Source of the DNA: Streptococcus infantis | GTDB lineage: Bacteria > Bacillota > Bacilli > Lactobacillales > Streptococcaceae | Reading direction: 5' to 3' | DNA: 64,000 nt | Assembly (NCBI RefSeq): GCF_000963255.1 | Contig: NZ_JYOV01000019.1 | Location: forward strand, 1-64,000 | Shown: one piece after another, positions 9,908 to 20,600 of the stretch | Layout of the letters: every line of letters starts with the position of its first letter | Position numbering within the stretch: position 1 is the first letter of the stretch | Notes under the pieces: generated by a model | Databases searched by the model: none | The model's input: only the letters and a program-made list of their open reading frames with translations | What the model was told of the DNA's origin: nothing | Program-made: the position numbers and the translations under genes

Positions 9908-12130
9908 TTATTCTGAGTCTTTTGGTGTTTCTGTAGTTTCTTTCTTAGGTTTGTTGTCCTTGTGATGGTGACGAGGACGATCGCCATGACGATGACCCTT
10001 TTCACCTTTTTCTTCTGAATGTTCCGGTTTTGGAGGACGAGGAAGAAGTGCCTTCATAGAAGCATCGACACGACCTTTTTCGTCAATCTTGATAATCTTG
10101 ACATCCACTTCATCACCGATGGCTACCAAGTCTTCGACACGGTTGGTACGAGTCCAAGCCATTTCAGAGATGTGAACGAGGGCATCCGTCTTGTCAAAGA
10201 GGTTGACAAAGGCACCGAATTTCTCGATACGCACAACTTTAGCATGGTAGACTTCGTCCACTTTCGCTTCACGAACCAAACCAGCAATGATTTCTTTAGC
10301 GCGGTTAATGGCAGCTTGGTCGCTATAGTAGATAGACACGTTTCCTTCTTCGTCGATGTCAATCTTAACGCCTGTTTCAGCGATAATCTTATCAATGGTT
10401 TCTCCACCTTTACCGATGACAATCTTGATTTTGTCCACATCGATCTTGATGGTATCAATTTTCGGAGCAGTTGGAGCCAATTCTGGACGAACTTCTGGAA
10501 TGGTTGCTTCAATCACATCAAGGATTTCAAAACGCGCTTTCTTAGCTTGAGCAAGAGCTTCAGTCAAGATTTCCGCAGTAATCCCTTGGATCTTGATATC
10601 CATCTGAAGGGCTGTAATCCCGTCACGCGTACCTGCAACCTTGAAGTCCATGTCTCCAAAGTGGTCTTCCAAACCTTGGATATCTGTTAATACGGTGTAG
10701 TTGTTTCCATCTGAGATAAGACCCATGGCAATCCCTGCTACTGGGGCCTTGATTGGCACACCACCAGCCATAAGGGCAAGAGTTCCCGCACAGATAGACG
10801 CTTGTGAAGAAGAGCCATTTGATTCCAAGACCTCAGCGACCAAGCGGATCGCATATGGGAATTCTTCCAAGCTTGGCAAAACTTGAGCAAGAGCACGCTC
10901 ACCGAGAGCACCGTGACCAATTTCACGACGACCTGGTGCACCGTAACGACCAGTTTCCCCAACAGAGTATTGTGGAAAGTTATAATGGTGCATGAAGCGT
11001 TTCTTATACTCTGGATCCAAACCATCGATGATTTGCGTTTCACCCATTGGCGCCAAGGTCAAGATAGAAAGAGCCTGAGTTTGTCCACGCGTAAAGAGTC
11101 CTGAACCGTGTACGCGAGGAAGGTAGTCCACTTGTGCATCCAAAGGACGGATTTCATCGACCTTACGGCCGTCAGGACGAACCTTGTCTTCTGTGATCAA
11201 ACGGCGCACTTCTGCGTGTTCCATTTGTTCCAAGATTTCAGCCACATCCCGCATGATGCGGTCAAATTCTTCGTGGTCTGCATATTTTTCTTCGTAAATT
11301 GCTGTGACTTGGTCTTTAACTGCTTGAGTTGCAGCTTCACGCGCCAATTTTTCTTCTACTTGAACCGCTTTTTGAAGATCGCTATTGTAGGCTGCGATGA
11401 TTTCAGCTTGCAATTCAGCATCTACATGAAGCAATTCTACTTCTGCTTTTTCTTTACCAACTGCTGCAACAATTTCTTCTTGGAAAGCAATCAATTCTTT
11501 AACGGCTTCGTGTCCTTTAAGAAGAGCTTCCAACATGATTTCTTCTGACAATTCTTTGGCACCAGACTCTACCATGTTGATAGCGTGCTTAGTACCAGCT
11601 ACTGTCAATTCAAGAAGCGATTGCTCTGCTTGTTCTTGCGTTGGGTTGATGATGATTTGACCATCAACATAGCCCACTTGTACCCCAGCGATTGGTCCGT
11701 CAAATGGAATATCTGAGATAGAAAGTGCCAATGATGAACCAAACATAGCTGCCATTGGTGCAGATGCATTTTCATCGTAAGAAAGGACTGTGTTGATGAC
11801 TTGCACTTCATTACGGAAACCTTCCGCAAACATTGGACGGATTGGACGGTCAATCAAACGCGCTGTCAAGGTCGCATCTGTTGAAGGACGACCTTCACGT
11901 TTCATAAAGCCACCAGGAAACTTCCCAGCCGCATACATTTTTTCTTCGTAGTTGACTTGAAGTGGGAAGAAATCCCCAGTTGCCATCTTCTTAGACATAA
12001 CGGCAGCAGTCAAGACAGTTGACTCACCGTAACGCACCACAACAGAGCCATTTGCTTGCTTAGCAACCTGACCAGTCTCTACGATCAACTCACGACCCGC
12101 AAAAGTCGTTTGAAATACATGTTTTGTCAT
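9908..12130 (-). CDS. pnp: Polynucleotide phosphorylase
   Basis: 3'-5' phosphorolytic exoribonuclease of mRNA decay. With the start at [10 protein letters not shown] (12130, AAAGGGG ribosome binding site) it has 740 residues; a longer frame to 12193 has no support. Domains in order are two RNase PH domains ([19 protein letters not shown] in the second), a helical linker, KH ([11 protein letters not shown], about 565) and S1 ([16 protein letters not shown], about 625). A charged, His-rich tail follows ([13 protein letters not shown]). The 5' leader contains two stem-loops, as in autoregulated pnp mRNAs. cysE follows closely. Confidence 0.97.
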   Translation of the reverse strand: MTKHVFQTTFAGRELIVETGQVAKQANGSVVVRYGESTVLTAAVMSKKMATGDFFPLQVNYEEKMYAAGKFPGGFMKREGRPSTDATLTARLIDRPIRPMFAEGFRNEVQVINTVLSYDENASAPMAAMFGSSLALSISDIPFDGPIAGVQVGYVDGQIIINPTQEQAEQSLLELTVAGTKHAINMVESGAKELSEEIMLEALLKGHEAVKELIAFQEEIVAAVGKEKAEVELLHVDAELQAEIIAAYNSDLQKAVQVEEKLAREAATQAVKDQVTAIYEEKYADHEEFDRIMRDVAEILEQMEHAEVRRLITEDKVRPDGRKVDEIRPLDAQVDYLPRVHGSGLFTRGQTQALSILTLAPMGETQIIDGLDPEYKKRFMHHYNFPQYSVGETGRYGAPGRREIGHGALGERALAQVLPSLEEFPYAIRLVAEVLESNGSSSQASICAGTLALMAGGVPIKAPVAGIAMGLISDGNNYTVLTDIQGLEDHFGDMDFKVAGTRDGITALQMDIKIQGITAEILTEALAQAKKARFEILDVIEATIPEVRPELAPTAPKIDTIKIDVDKIKIVIGKGGETIDKIIAETGVKIDIDEEGNVSIYYSDQAAINRAKEIIAGLVREAKVDEVYHAKVVRIEKFGAFVNLFDKTDALVHISEMAWTRTNRVEDLVAIGDEVDVKIIKIDEKGRVDASMKALLPRPPKPEHSEEKGEKGHRHGDRPRHHHKDNKPKKETTETPKDSE

Positions 12131-12300
12131 TTTAATCCCCTTTGGATTGATAAAATTATACGCCTTGCCTACAAAGATCAAGATACAAATCATTAGAAAG
12201 GATTGATGCTATAGCATCTAAACCTTTCACGCTAATCGCTATCAGGCGATTAGCTAAATGCTTTACTAACTCCCTCATCAAATAATATCGATTTGACTCG
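12131..12300 (-). promoter_or_regulatory. Structured 5' leader of pnp
   Basis: Two stem-loops lie 65-125 nt upstream of the pnp start: GATGC-TATA-GCATC (12206-12219) enclosed by GAAAGG/CCTTTC (12197-12229), and GCTAATCGC/GCGATTAGC (12232-12255). In other bacteria PNPase controls its own mRNA through an RNase III-cut leader hairpin. The same role here is inference. No clear promoter was assigned in the AT-rich stretch up to 12421. Confidence 0.5.
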
Positions 12301-12421
12301 CTCGTGTCGCTAAACCTTGCAGTTTGAATGCATTGTATTATTTAATACCCTCATCTTTGTATCAAGTACGTACAGAGTCTATTTTATCATATTTTTCTTA
12401 AAAAGTGCTGGCTTTTCTATT

Positions 12422-12458
12422 AAAAAGGAACCATTCCTCCATGAAAAGAAGAATGGTT
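12422..12458 (-). terminator. Terminator after metF
   Basis: 8-bp stem AACCATTC/GAATGGTT (12429-12436 with 12451-12458) followed on the minus strand by CCTTTTTAAT, ten bases beyond the metF stop codon. Confidence 0.85.
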
Positions 12459-12467
12459 TGCTTTTTA

Positions 12468-13334
12468 TTATCCTAAAGATTGGTGATTAAACAAGGCATG
12501 GGTTGCTTGGTGAATGTACTGAGCAGTATCTGCATTGTTCATGGTGTAGAGATGCACGCCTGCTACGTCTTGCGTTACCAAGTCCACGATTTGGTCCACG
12601 GCATAGGCAAGTCCTGCTGCTCTGAGTGATTCAGGGTCATTCTCATACTTGTCCAAGATAGCCTTAAACTTACGTGGGAGATGGATATTCTCACAAGTCT
12701 TCAAGAGACGAAGAGCTTGGTTACGATTCAGGATTGGCATAATTCCTGCATGAATCGGCACATCAATCCCAGCCAAGGTACATTTGTCTTGGAAATCGTA
12801 GAAACGCTCATTGTCAAAGAAAAGCTGGGTGACAAGACTTGAACAGCCTGCATCTACTTTTCTTTTCAGATTTTGAATATCTGAGATTTGGTTTGGCGAA
12901 TCAGGGTGCCCTTCTGGGTAACAAGCTCCAATGATTTCAAAGTGCGGGGCTTGGTCCTTGATAAACTCAATCAAATCTGTGGCATAACGGAAGTCCTTTT
13001 GTGGTTCCACATCAGGAATGATATCTCCACGAAGAGCCAAGATTTTCTGAACCCCAACCTTATCCAAATCTGCAATAGTCTCAGCCACCTTATCCTTAGT
13101 CAGATAGATAGCTGGCAAGTGAGCAATAGTTGGAATCTCCAAGTCATTTTGGATATAGTCTGCCAAACGAACCGTCGTCTCTTTGATATTAAATTTATTA
13201 TTGCTGGCAGTCACACTGATGAAGTGTGGGGCCAAGTCCTGCATATCTTTCAGGGCTGCAATAATTTTGTCATTGCCTACTGCTGGGTTTGGAGGGAAAA
13301 CTTCAAATGAGAGGGACGGTGTTTGACGTGACAT
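12468..13334 (-). CDS. metF: 5,10-methylenetetrahydrofolate reductase
   Basis: Reduces methylene-THF to 5-methyl-THF, the methyl donor used by MetE. The 288-residue TIM-barrel flavoprotein shows SLSFEVFPP near the N-terminus (the catalytic Glu in FEVFPP), ILALRGDI and GACYPEGHPDS, all conserved in MetF. It lies 62 bp downstream of metE on the same strand and shares its terminator, so the two form a methionine-synthesis operon controlled from the MET box upstream of metE. Confidence 0.95.
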   Translation of the reverse strand: MSRQTPSLSFEVFPPNPAVGNDKIIAALKDMQDLAPHFISVTASNNKFNIKETTVRLADYIQNDLEIPTIAHLPAIYLTKDKVAETIADLDKVGVQKILALRGDIIPDVEPQKDFRYATDLIEFIKDQAPHFEIIGACYPEGHPDSPNQISDIQNLKRKVDAGCSSLVTQLFFDNERFYDFQDKCTLAGIDVPIHAGIMPILNRNQALRLLKTCENIHLPRKFKAILDKYENDPESLRAAGLAYAVDQIVDLVTQDVAGVHLYTMNNADTAQYIHQATHALFNHQSLG

Positions 13335-13396
13335 ATTTATGAACCTTTTCTAGTTGATTTCTTACTGATCAACCGTGTATGGAGAACTGTCTTTTC

Positions 13397-15646
13397 TTAC
13401 AATTTCTCACGCGCAGCTTTGGCAGCTTCTACAAGGCGGATCAAGCTTTCTTTCGTTTCTGGAATACCACGTGTTTTCAAACCACAGTCAGGGTTGATCC
13501 AAACTTTTCTGCTTGGAACTTTCGCAAGGATTGCTTCGATTGTGTGGTCGATTTCGCCTTCGTTAGGCACACGAGGTGAGTGGATATCGTAAACCCCAGG
13601 TCCAACTTCTGTTTGGAAGTTTTTCGCTTTGAGTTCGTCCAAGATTTCAAGGTTTGAACGGCTAGCCTCAAATGAGATAACGTCAGCATCCAAGTTGTCG
13701 ATAGCTGGGATGATATCTGTAAATTCTGAGTAACACATGTGAGTGTGGATTTGTGTGTCTGGTGCTACTGTTGAGTGTACCAAGCGGAAGGCTGGAATAG
13801 CCCAGTCAAGGTAGTCTTCGTACCAGTCGCTACGACGGAGTGGCAATTTTTCACGAAGAGCAGCCTCGTCGATTTGGATGATTTTCACGCCTGCAGCTTC
13901 AAGGTCAAGAACTTCATCCTTGATAGCAAGAGCGATTTGAAGAGTAGAATCCTTGATAGAGATGTCTTCACGTGGGAATGACCAGTTAAGAATTGTAACA
14001 GGTCCAGTCAACATACCTTTAACAGGTTTGTCCGTACGGCTTTGTGCATAGCTAGACCATTTCACAGTGATAGGGTTGAGACGAGTCACATCACCCCAGA
14101 TGATTGGTGGTTTAACCCCACGCATACCGTATGATTGTACCCAACCGTTTTTAGAGAAGAGGTAACCTGACAAGTTTTGACCGAAGTACTCAACCATGTC
14201 ATTACGCTCGAATTCACCGTGTACAAGCACGTCAAATCCAACTTCTTCTTGCCATTTGATCCATTCATCGATGGTTTCAGCAAGGAAGGCATCGTATTCT
14301 TCTTGTGACAATTCACCCTTACGGAAGGCCAAACGTTTAGCACGAACTTCCTTAGTTTGAGGGAATGAACCGATTGTTGTTGTTGGAAGAGCTGGAAGTT
14401 TGAATGCTTCTTCTTGGATAGCTTCACGTTCTGCAAAGGCTGGCAAACGAGTGTAGTCTGCGTCAGTCAATCCAGCGATACGTGCACGAAGTTCCGCATT
14501 TTCACCAACACGTTCAGTTGCAAAGAGTTCTTTGTTTGCTGCAAGAGCTTCTGCACCTTGACCGTTGCGGATAGCATCCAAGTCACGGATCTCATCCAAT
14601 TTTTCAACTGCGAAAGCAAAGTGGTTCAAGATAGCTGGTTCAAAGTCTTCATTTGCTGTTGTAAATGGCACATGAAGAAGTGAACATGAGCTTGTCAAAA
14701 CGATATTTTCAGCAGGGATTTGCTCAAGAATAGCCAAGCTCTTTTCGTAGTTGTTACGCCAGATGTTCTTACCATTGACAATACCTGCATAAAGAGTCTT
14801 GTCAGCTGGGAAGCCACCTTTAACGAGTTCAAGAGTTTTCTTACCTTCAACGAAGTCAAGACCGATCGCATCTACTGGCAATTTCACAAGGTCAGCGTAA
14901 ACGTCACGAACGTCACCGAAGTATGTTTGAAGCAAGACTTCAAGACCTTTTTTGTCAGCCAAGAGTTTGTTGTAGATGTTCAAGAAGAGGGCTTTTTCTT
15001 CTTCTGTCAAGTCTTTGACAAGAGCAGCTTCGTCGAGTTGGATACGAGTTGCACCAAGTTCAGCCAATTTCGCAAAAACATCTTGGTAAGCAGCTACTAA
15101 GCTATCTACGAAGTCTTCTGCTTTCACACCTTCTTCAAAGTCTGACAATTGAAGGAAAGTGAATGGTCCTACAAGGACAGGACGAGTGTTGAGGCCTAGG
15201 TCTTTAGCTTCTTGGAACTCATCAAAGATCTTGTGACCAGCCAATTTTACTTGAGTGTCTTTTTCAAATTTAGGAACGATGTAGTGGTAGTTAGTATTGA
15301 ACCATTTTTTCATAGGAAGGGCACGAACATCCCCTTTTTCTCCTTGGTAACCACGTCCCAAAGCAAAGTAGCGTTCAAGATCAGACAATTCCAAGTTTTG
15401 AACAGATGCAGGAACTACGTTGAAAAGGAAAGCAGCATCAAGGAAGTTGTCATAGTGAGAAAAGTCATTTGATGGGATTTCAGAAATGCCTTTTTCTTTG
15501 ACGATGTTCCAGTGTTTTGCACGCAATTCTTTCGCAGCAGCCAAGAGTTCTTCTTCTGAGATTTCTTTTCTAAAGTATTTTTCAGTTGTAAATTTTAATT
15601 CGCGGAATTCACCCAAACGAGGGAAACCGATAATTGTAGTTGACAT
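13397..15646 (-). CDS. metE: Cobalamin-independent methionine synthase
   Basis: Transfers the methyl group of 5-methyl-THF-triglutamate to homocysteine. The 749-residue protein is a tandem two-barrel enzyme of full length. The zinc ligands are visible in HTHMCYSEF (His and Cys) and [10 protein letters not shown] (Cys) near the C-terminus, and the homocysteine-binding [11 protein letters not shown] motif begins the second barrel. First gene of the metEF operon. GGAGGACAC precedes the ATG, and a MET-box palindrome lies about 80 bp upstream. Confidence 0.97.
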   Translation of the reverse strand: MSTTIIGFPRLGEFRELKFTTEKYFRKEISEEELLAAAKELRAKHWNIVKEKGISEIPSNDFSHYDNFLDAAFLFNVVPASVQNLELSDLERYFALGRGYQGEKGDVRALPMKKWFNTNYHYIVPKFEKDTQVKLAGHKIFDEFQEAKDLGLNTRPVLVGPFTFLQLSDFEEGVKAEDFVDSLVAAYQDVFAKLAELGATRIQLDEAALVKDLTEEEKALFLNIYNKLLADKKGLEVLLQTYFGDVRDVYADLVKLPVDAIGLDFVEGKKTLELVKGGFPADKTLYAGIVNGKNIWRNNYEKSLAILEQIPAENIVLTSSCSLLHVPFTTANEDFEPAILNHFAFAVEKLDEIRDLDAIRNGQGAEALAANKELFATERVGENAELRARIAGLTDADYTRLPAFAEREAIQEEAFKLPALPTTTIGSFPQTKEVRAKRLAFRKGELSQEEYDAFLAETIDEWIKWQEEVGFDVLVHGEFERNDMVEYFGQNLSGYLFSKNGWVQSYGMRGVKPPIIWGDVTRLNPITVKWSSYAQSRTDKPVKGMLTGPVTILNWSFPREDISIKDSTLQIALAIKDEVLDLEAAGVKIIQIDEAALREKLPLRRSDWYEDYLDWAIPAFRLVHSTVAPDTQIHTHMCYSEFTDIIPAIDNLDADVISFEASRSNLEILDELKAKNFQTEVGPGVYDIHSPRVPNEGEIDHTIEAILAKVPSRKVWINPDCGLKTRGIPETKESLIRLVEAAKAAREKL

Positions 15647-15728
15647 GATGTGTCCTCCAAAAATTGTTGTTGAAACTATCTTAACAGAAAAGAAATCATC
15701 TGTATAATTGTAAAAAATTAGGCTTTGA

Positions 15729-15745
15729 TATAGCTTGAAACTATA
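15729..15745 (-). promoter_or_regulatory. MET-box (MtaR/MetR-type operator) upstream of metE
   Basis: TATAGCTTGAAACTATA matches the streptococcal MET-box consensus TATAGTTTSAAACTATA in 16 of 17 positions, allowing S = C/G. LysR-family MtaR/MetR binds such sites and regulates methionine genes. It lies about 83 bp upstream of the metE start, a usual position for a LysR activator. A related site lies upstream of metA at 57756. Confidence 0.75.
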
Positions 15746-15763
15746 TCACTTTTTAAAGCACAA

Positions 15764-15792
15764 AAAAAGATTTGGAAAAGATTCCCCAAATC
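15764..15792 (-). terminator. Terminator downstream of the toxin-antitoxin pair
   Basis: 7-bp stem GATTTGG/CCAAATC (15769-15775 with 15786-15792) followed in the minus direction by seven Ts. It closes the unit of the two genes at 15901-16561 and insulates metE. Confidence 0.8.
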
Positions 15793-15835
15793 CTTTGGCA
15801 GACAATGGTTAACAGATTTTCAAGATAGCCATGTT

Positions 15836-15871
15836 CATAGTCAAACTTGAGTAAACTGAGAGTTGACTATG
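15836..15871. other. 9-bp inverted repeat after the antitoxin gene
   Basis: Perfect inverted repeat CATAGTCAA/TTGACTATG separated by 18 bases, without an adjacent T-run, just downstream of the antitoxin stop. It may stabilise the mRNA 3' end or be a remnant of a small repeat. Function unknown. Confidence 0.4.
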
Positions 15872-15900
15872 GCTTGTTATTAGAAAAGACTATAGCTTAG

Positions 15901-16209
15901 TCATAATTTGTTTTTAGATATTTCCTGTTCAAGTGGGACGACTGCTAGTGTCTTGCCTAAACTAGCTAAAACTTTCAAGACCGTATCCAACTGAGGACTA
16001 GTCCTTCCTGTTTCCATCCTAGCAATAATTGGCTGGCTCACTCCACTAAGTTCTTCTAACTTTTTCTGGCTAATTCCTTGCTCATGCTTAGCCTCAATCA
16101 ACTCACTCATGATAGCCACTCGCATATCACTTTCAAGAATTTCTTCCTTGGTAAATAGTTGAGACCGAACATCCTTCCAGTTACTCCCAACGGCACTATT
16201 CTTCATCAC
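15901..16209 (-). CDS. higA: HigA-type antitoxin, XRE helix-turn-helix
   Basis: 102-residue protein with an N-terminal extension and an XRE-type HTH at about 42-90 ([27 protein letters not shown]). In HigBA-like systems this component neutralises the toxin by direct binding and represses the operon. It overlaps the preceding toxin gene by 14 bp, the toxin-first order typical of HigBA. The palindrome ATAACTT-AA-AAGTTAT over the operon -10 box is a plausible operator. The symbol is used by analogy only. Confidence 0.82.
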   Translation of the reverse strand: MMKNSAVGSNWKDVRSQLFTKEEILESDMRVAIMSELIEAKHEQGISQKKLEELSGVSQPIIARMETGRTSPQLDTVLKVLASLGKTLAVVPLEQEISKNKL

Positions 16210-16561
16210 TTACCCCTCTTTCTTTTAAGTCCTTCAGTTCACGCTTGGCTTTTTTAATTTCTCTTCTAGGAGTTTTCTGAGTCTTTTTGACAAAATGATG
16301 TAAAAGAACAAAACTCCCATCAACCCAAGCTACAAATAAAATCCTATCCCTAAGAGGTCTTAGTTCCCAAATCTCATCTTCTAAATGTTTAATATAGGGT
16401 TCACCAGCTCTAGTCCCATGCTGACTAAGCAACTCGATATAGTCGTTTAGTTTATTCAGTTTAATGCGACTATCTTTACTTTTACGACTAGCCAATTCTC
16501 TCATATAATCCAAGACTGGCTCATTTCCATTTTTGTCCTTATAGAAGTAAATCGTGTGCAC
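16196..16561 (-). CDS. higB: HigB/RelE-type toxin (phage Gp49-like family)
   Basis: Basic protein of about 121 residues resembling the phage-derived Gp49-like/HigB family of ribosome-dependent mRNA interferases. Typical features are the start [33 protein letters not shown] (beta-strand with the RxxR pattern) and [14 protein letters not shown] near the C-terminus. I choose the GTG at 16561 because AGAGG lies seven bases upstream; an upstream TTG would add six residues. Translationally coupled to the antitoxin gene. Confidence 0.85.
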   Translation of the reverse strand: MHTIYFYKDKNGNEPVLDYMRELASRKSKDSRIKLNKLNDYIELLSQHGTRAGEPYIKHLEDEIWELRPLRDRILFVAWVDGSFVLLHHFVKKTQKTPRREIKKAKRELKDLKERGVSDEE

Positions 16562-16583
16562 CAAGCAACCTCTTTTCAATTCA

Positions 16584-16612
16584 ATTATAACTTAAAAGTT
16601 ATTAAAAGTAAA
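16584..16612 (-). promoter_or_regulatory. Promoter and operator of the toxin-antitoxin operon
   Basis: Minus-strand promoter: -35 TTTACT (16607-16612), 17-bp spacer, -10 TATAAT (16584-16589). The spacer and -10 contain the palindrome ATAACTT-AA-AAGTTAT (16587-16602), a probable autoregulatory site for the HTH antitoxin. Confidence 0.7.
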
Positions 16613-16631
16613 TCCAAATACTTATAAAAGA

Positions 16632-16658
16632 AGACCTTAGAATCATTCTAAAGGTCTC
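16632..16658 (-). terminator. Terminator after the glycosylase gene
   Basis: Near-perfect hairpin AGACCTTAGAAT/ATTCTAAAGGTCT with T-rich sequence on both sides (CATTTTTATT on plus, TCTTTTATA on minus), so it could work in either direction. Confidence 0.75.
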
Positions 16659-16716
16659 ATTTTTATTATTCGAAAAAATTACGAAAAGAGTTATAAAGTG
16701 GAGCTAATCCTTACTC

Positions 16717-17082
16717 TTACTCCAGCTCTATCCCCTTTTCACGAAGATTAGCCAGACATTCCTCATAGTAGGTAGCGTCATGTTCGCTATAGATAGGACT
16801 ATTCAGCTTTTCTTCTGCTAAATTTTCATAAGGAGGACAGGTCTTGCCACGGTAGTTCTTGTCCAGCCACTCTGGACTGACATTGTAGCCACGGTCAGCC
16901 ATCTCCTCCATGATCAAACGATGATAGGCATAGAGACGATAGGGAGAGTGGGTAAAGACATAGTCAACCGTCGCATGCTTCCTGCCCCAGCCATTGCCAC
17001 GCAGGGCACAGCATTCTCGATGTTGTCCCAAAAGCTGCGGACGGGGAAGTTGTGAAATCAAAGCCTCATGCCAAAGTCTCAT
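16717..17082 (-). CDS. Pyrimidine-dimer DNA glycosylase family protein
   Basis: The 121-residue product starts MRLWHEALISQLPR and carries LLGQHRECCALRGNGWG. This pattern belongs to the pyrimidine-dimer glycosylase / endonuclease V-like family (TIGR02328, related to T4 DenV), which excises UV photoproducts. The conserved LGQHRE histidine/arginine block and the HATVDYVFTHSPYRLYAYHRL segment are visible. It overlaps the upstream DUF1722 gene by 17 bp, so the two are co-translated. Activity is inferred from family membership; many streptococcal members are annotated only as hypothetical. Confidence 0.75.
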   Translation of the reverse strand: MRLWHEALISQLPRPQLLGQHRECCALRGNGWGRKHATVDYVFTHSPYRLYAYHRLIMEEMADRGYNVSPEWLDKNYRGKTCPPYENLAEEKLNSPIYSEHDATYYEECLANLREKGIELE

Positions 17083-17470
17083 GGGAGTCTCCTTTCAACA
17101 AGATCGAATCTTGCAGATAAGCATTTGGGTAACGTTCAAGCAAATCTCTAGTCCTAGCAATCAAGTCCTCCTTAGAGGCTTGACCAAAGCGGTAGCGATC
17201 CAATAAGAGCATATAGTCCTTGCGCTCATCAAGACTGGCTTGCTTTTTAAAATAGCCCCAAATATGCTGAAAGGCATTGCAAACCTGACCCCTGTGTTCT
17301 GGAAGCTGGCAGGCACGGTCAATCATCTCTTGAACCTGACTCAGCTCCACCACTTCTTGCTTGAGATACTGGCGAATATCTTTGTAAATATTGCTGGAAT
17401 GGCTCAAAACAAGGTATTTATTTTCCGCCCAGAGCTGCTGACAAAGGGCACGTTGGTTGTTATTTCCCAT
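17066..17470 (-). CDS. YbgA/DUF1722 family protein
   Basis: 134 residues with the DUF1722 pattern: QQLWAENKYLVLSHS near the N-terminus, a central CNAFQHIWGYFKKQAS and an ERYPNAYLQDSILL end. DUF1722 proteins are of unknown biochemical role but often occur next to, or fused with, photolyase-related or DNA-repair genes. Here the partner is a pyrimidine-dimer glycosylase, with overlapping reading frames. That context suggests a UV-damage function. No membrane segment or signal peptide. Confidence 0.75.
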   Translation of the reverse strand: MGNNNQRALCQQLWAENKYLVLSHSSNIYKDIRQYLKQEVVELSQVQEMIDRACQLPEHRGQVCNAFQHIWGYFKKQASLDERKDYMLLLDRYRFGQASKEDLIARTRDLLERYPNAYLQDSILLKGDSHETLA

Positions 17471-17605
17471 ATTTCTCCTAACTTTCTACTAGTTCCCAGG
17501 AAATACGGAAACAAAGTTATTTTTATAAAATGAGCGAATTATGAGCGAATAAATAGTGTTTTTTGTAGAGCCTGATTTTTCTAACAGACCTTGTTCGACA
17601 AATCC

Positions 17606-20600
17606 TTAAATACCTGAATAAGTCTCTACTAACAACTGAATCTTACGTAAAACTTCTTGTTTTTTCCGTTCACGCGCTCCCTGTCTACGAGAAGTTGGTG
17701 GGATAATCGAATCCAAATCAGTCCCACTATTTTCAGCATAACCTCGTTGAATTGATTTGTCGATAAACAATTGATAGTCATCTACAAGCTTCTCAGCCTC
17801 AGCTAGGTCGTGAATCGCAATTTTCTTGCGCTCCTTGCCATATTCGTAGAAAGCATTGATAATCCCATCATGGTCTTTCAATTTTTGCAAATCGATGTCA
17901 TTGATAAAGCCAATCACCAGCTCTTCTTTGGCACGAATATCAATACTAGAACGAATCACACGACTAACTTCTGCTTTCATTGCTTCCTTAGACTCAGAGT
18001 TCTTCGATTTTTCAACAATTAATGCGAGGATATAGTCTAGATTAATCTCATCTGTTTTTAAGAGTTCAATCTCAAATTCAATATCTGAAAGGTCAACACC
18101 TAAATCTTTTGTTCTTTCATAGTTTTTAAGGTTTAAGAATTCATCTCGAATTTCCACATAAGAACTTCTTAAATCTTGGAGATAACCTTCCGAGATAGAC
18201 TTTTCGATTTCCTGAAACTCATCATAATTTCTAAGAACGTTGTCAAGCTTCAGAAACTCACCAAATAACTTAACAAACTCTTTTTTATCATGTTCTGTTT
18301 CAATTTCTTGTGGATTTGGGAATCTTTCCAGAATTTCTTGACAAACTTCTGTATAACCTTTAACCTTAATACCCGTCACCTGATCCACGAAACCATCCAT
18401 GTATTCGCTAAAACTTTTTTCTAAGATAATATCAAGCTTATTGGTATCCCCAAAGGTTCTAATAGCTTCTTGAGTAGCTTTTTCTAAATCACGGAAACAT
18501 ACGATATTCCCAAAAGGTTTAACCTTGTTAAAAATTCGGTTGGTTCTAGAAAAAGCCTGAATCAAACCATGATAACGTAGGTTTTTATCAACAAAGAGAG
18601 TATTCATGGTCGGCGCATCAAAACCTGTCAAGAACATACCCACTACAATCAGCAAATCCACTTCCTTGGACTTAACTCGTTTAGAAAGGTCACGATAGTA
18701 ATTTTGAAACTCTTTCCCATCAGTCGAAAAGTTGGTCTTGAACATTTGATTATAGTCGTAGATTGCCTTAGCCAGAAACTCTTTAGATGAGAGAGGCATG
18801 GCTGTATTTTGAGGATCTAGCTCTTCATCTTGAATCTCTCCATAAGCTGACTGTTCTTCGTTAGGAGCAAAGCTAAAGATAGTCGCGACCTTCAAACGCT
18901 TAGCTTCTGGTAATGCTGCTTGTTGTCGCTGAAGTTCTTCATAGTATAATTTCGCAGCTTCAATACTTTGTACAGCCAGCATGGCATTAAATCCAGACAG
19001 TTGTTTTTGTTTGTGAGTGTAGTGTTGATTTCGGTGCGTCTTGTCGTTATAGACTCTCAACAGATACTCTGTGATGGTTGCAATCCGTTCAGGATGCAAA
19101 AGGAGTTCCTTCTCCATCTTTTTGAGTTTCTTCTCATCGAGCTCTCGACCGACTGCCTTTTCTGCTTCTCTATACTTATTGATTTCAGGCTTGATATAGT
19201 TATAGTCGACTTTGAACTTCAACACTTTTTTATCTCGAATAGCATCTGTGATAACGTAGTTATGAAGTTGTTCACCAAAAACCTCTTGGGTTGTTTCTCC
19301 TGTTAAGCTATTTTCTGGGAAAATCGGAGTACCTGTAAATCCAAATAGAGCATACTGTTTAAAAGCCTTCTTAATACGCTTTTGCGCCTTCCCAAACTGG
19401 GACCGATGACATTCATCAAAAATTAAGACACATTTTTTATTGTAGATTTCATGGCTTGGATTTGCTGTTATAAATTTATTTAACTTCTGAATAGTTGTGA
19501 CAACAATTCGATCATCATTTTCTTCAATACTACGTTGGAGTTCTTTTGTATTGTTACTACCATTGACTGAATTTGGTTGAAATTTTCGATATTCATTCAT
19601 AGTTTGGTGATCTAAATCTTTTCTATCCACCACAAAAATCACTTTATCAATATAGTCCAACTCTGTCGCCAAACGAGCTGTCTTAAAGCTGGTCAAAGTT
19701 TTCCCTGAACCCGTTGTATGCCAGATATAGCCACAGGCATTGATAGTGCCAAAGTTCTTCATCTCATTAGACGAATGAATCTTGCGTATGATACTCTCAG
19801 TAGCTGCTATTTGATAAGGGCGCATGATGAGCAAGGTATTATTAGTATCAAAAACACAATACTTAGTCAATACTTCCAAGAGAACTCGTTTACTTAGGAA
19901 GGTAACGGTAAAGTCCTCAAGATCATGAATTGTTTTATTTTTACGGTCTGCCCATTCACAGGTGAACTCATAATGATTTTTATTCTGAGCTGTTGTATTT
20001 GCAAAATAGCGTGTAAAAGTCCCATTAGAAATCACAAAAATTTGAATATACTTGTATAAAGAATTTTCGCTATTGAAACTCTCCTTGCTATATCTATGGA
20101 TTTGTTCAAAAGCTTCTTTAAGACTTCCCCCTCGCTTCTTTAATTCAATCTGAACTAGAGGTAGACCATTTACTAAGATAGTGACATCGTAACGATTAGT
20201 ATGACTACCCACCTGGGTCACTTGGTTGATGACCTGCATACTGTTGTTGTGAATGTTTTTCTTATCAATGATGAAAATATTTTTAATCCGTCCATCATCA
20301 AAGACAAAGTCATAGATATGATTCTCTTGGATTTTTCGTGTTTTTTCAACTAACCCTTCATTGGGACAATCCAGATATTCCACTACAAAGCGATTCCACT
20401 CATCATCTGTAAAAGTCACCTTATTTAGCTTTTCAATCTGAACCTTGGTATTTGCTAAAATTTCTGCGGGAGTATGAATATTTAAGCGTTCATAGTTGAG
20501 ATGATTCACCAAATCAGAAATCAGCTGATTTTCTAAATCAGCCTCTGACTGATATTCTCTATCCGTGCGATACTCTGGTTGATACTCAGCCAAGAGAATC

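Noticed and set aside
10019..10690. 223-codon open frame antisense to pnp
   Set aside because: It mirrors a highly conserved coding region, has no ribosome binding site and encodes a composition typical of antisense shadows.
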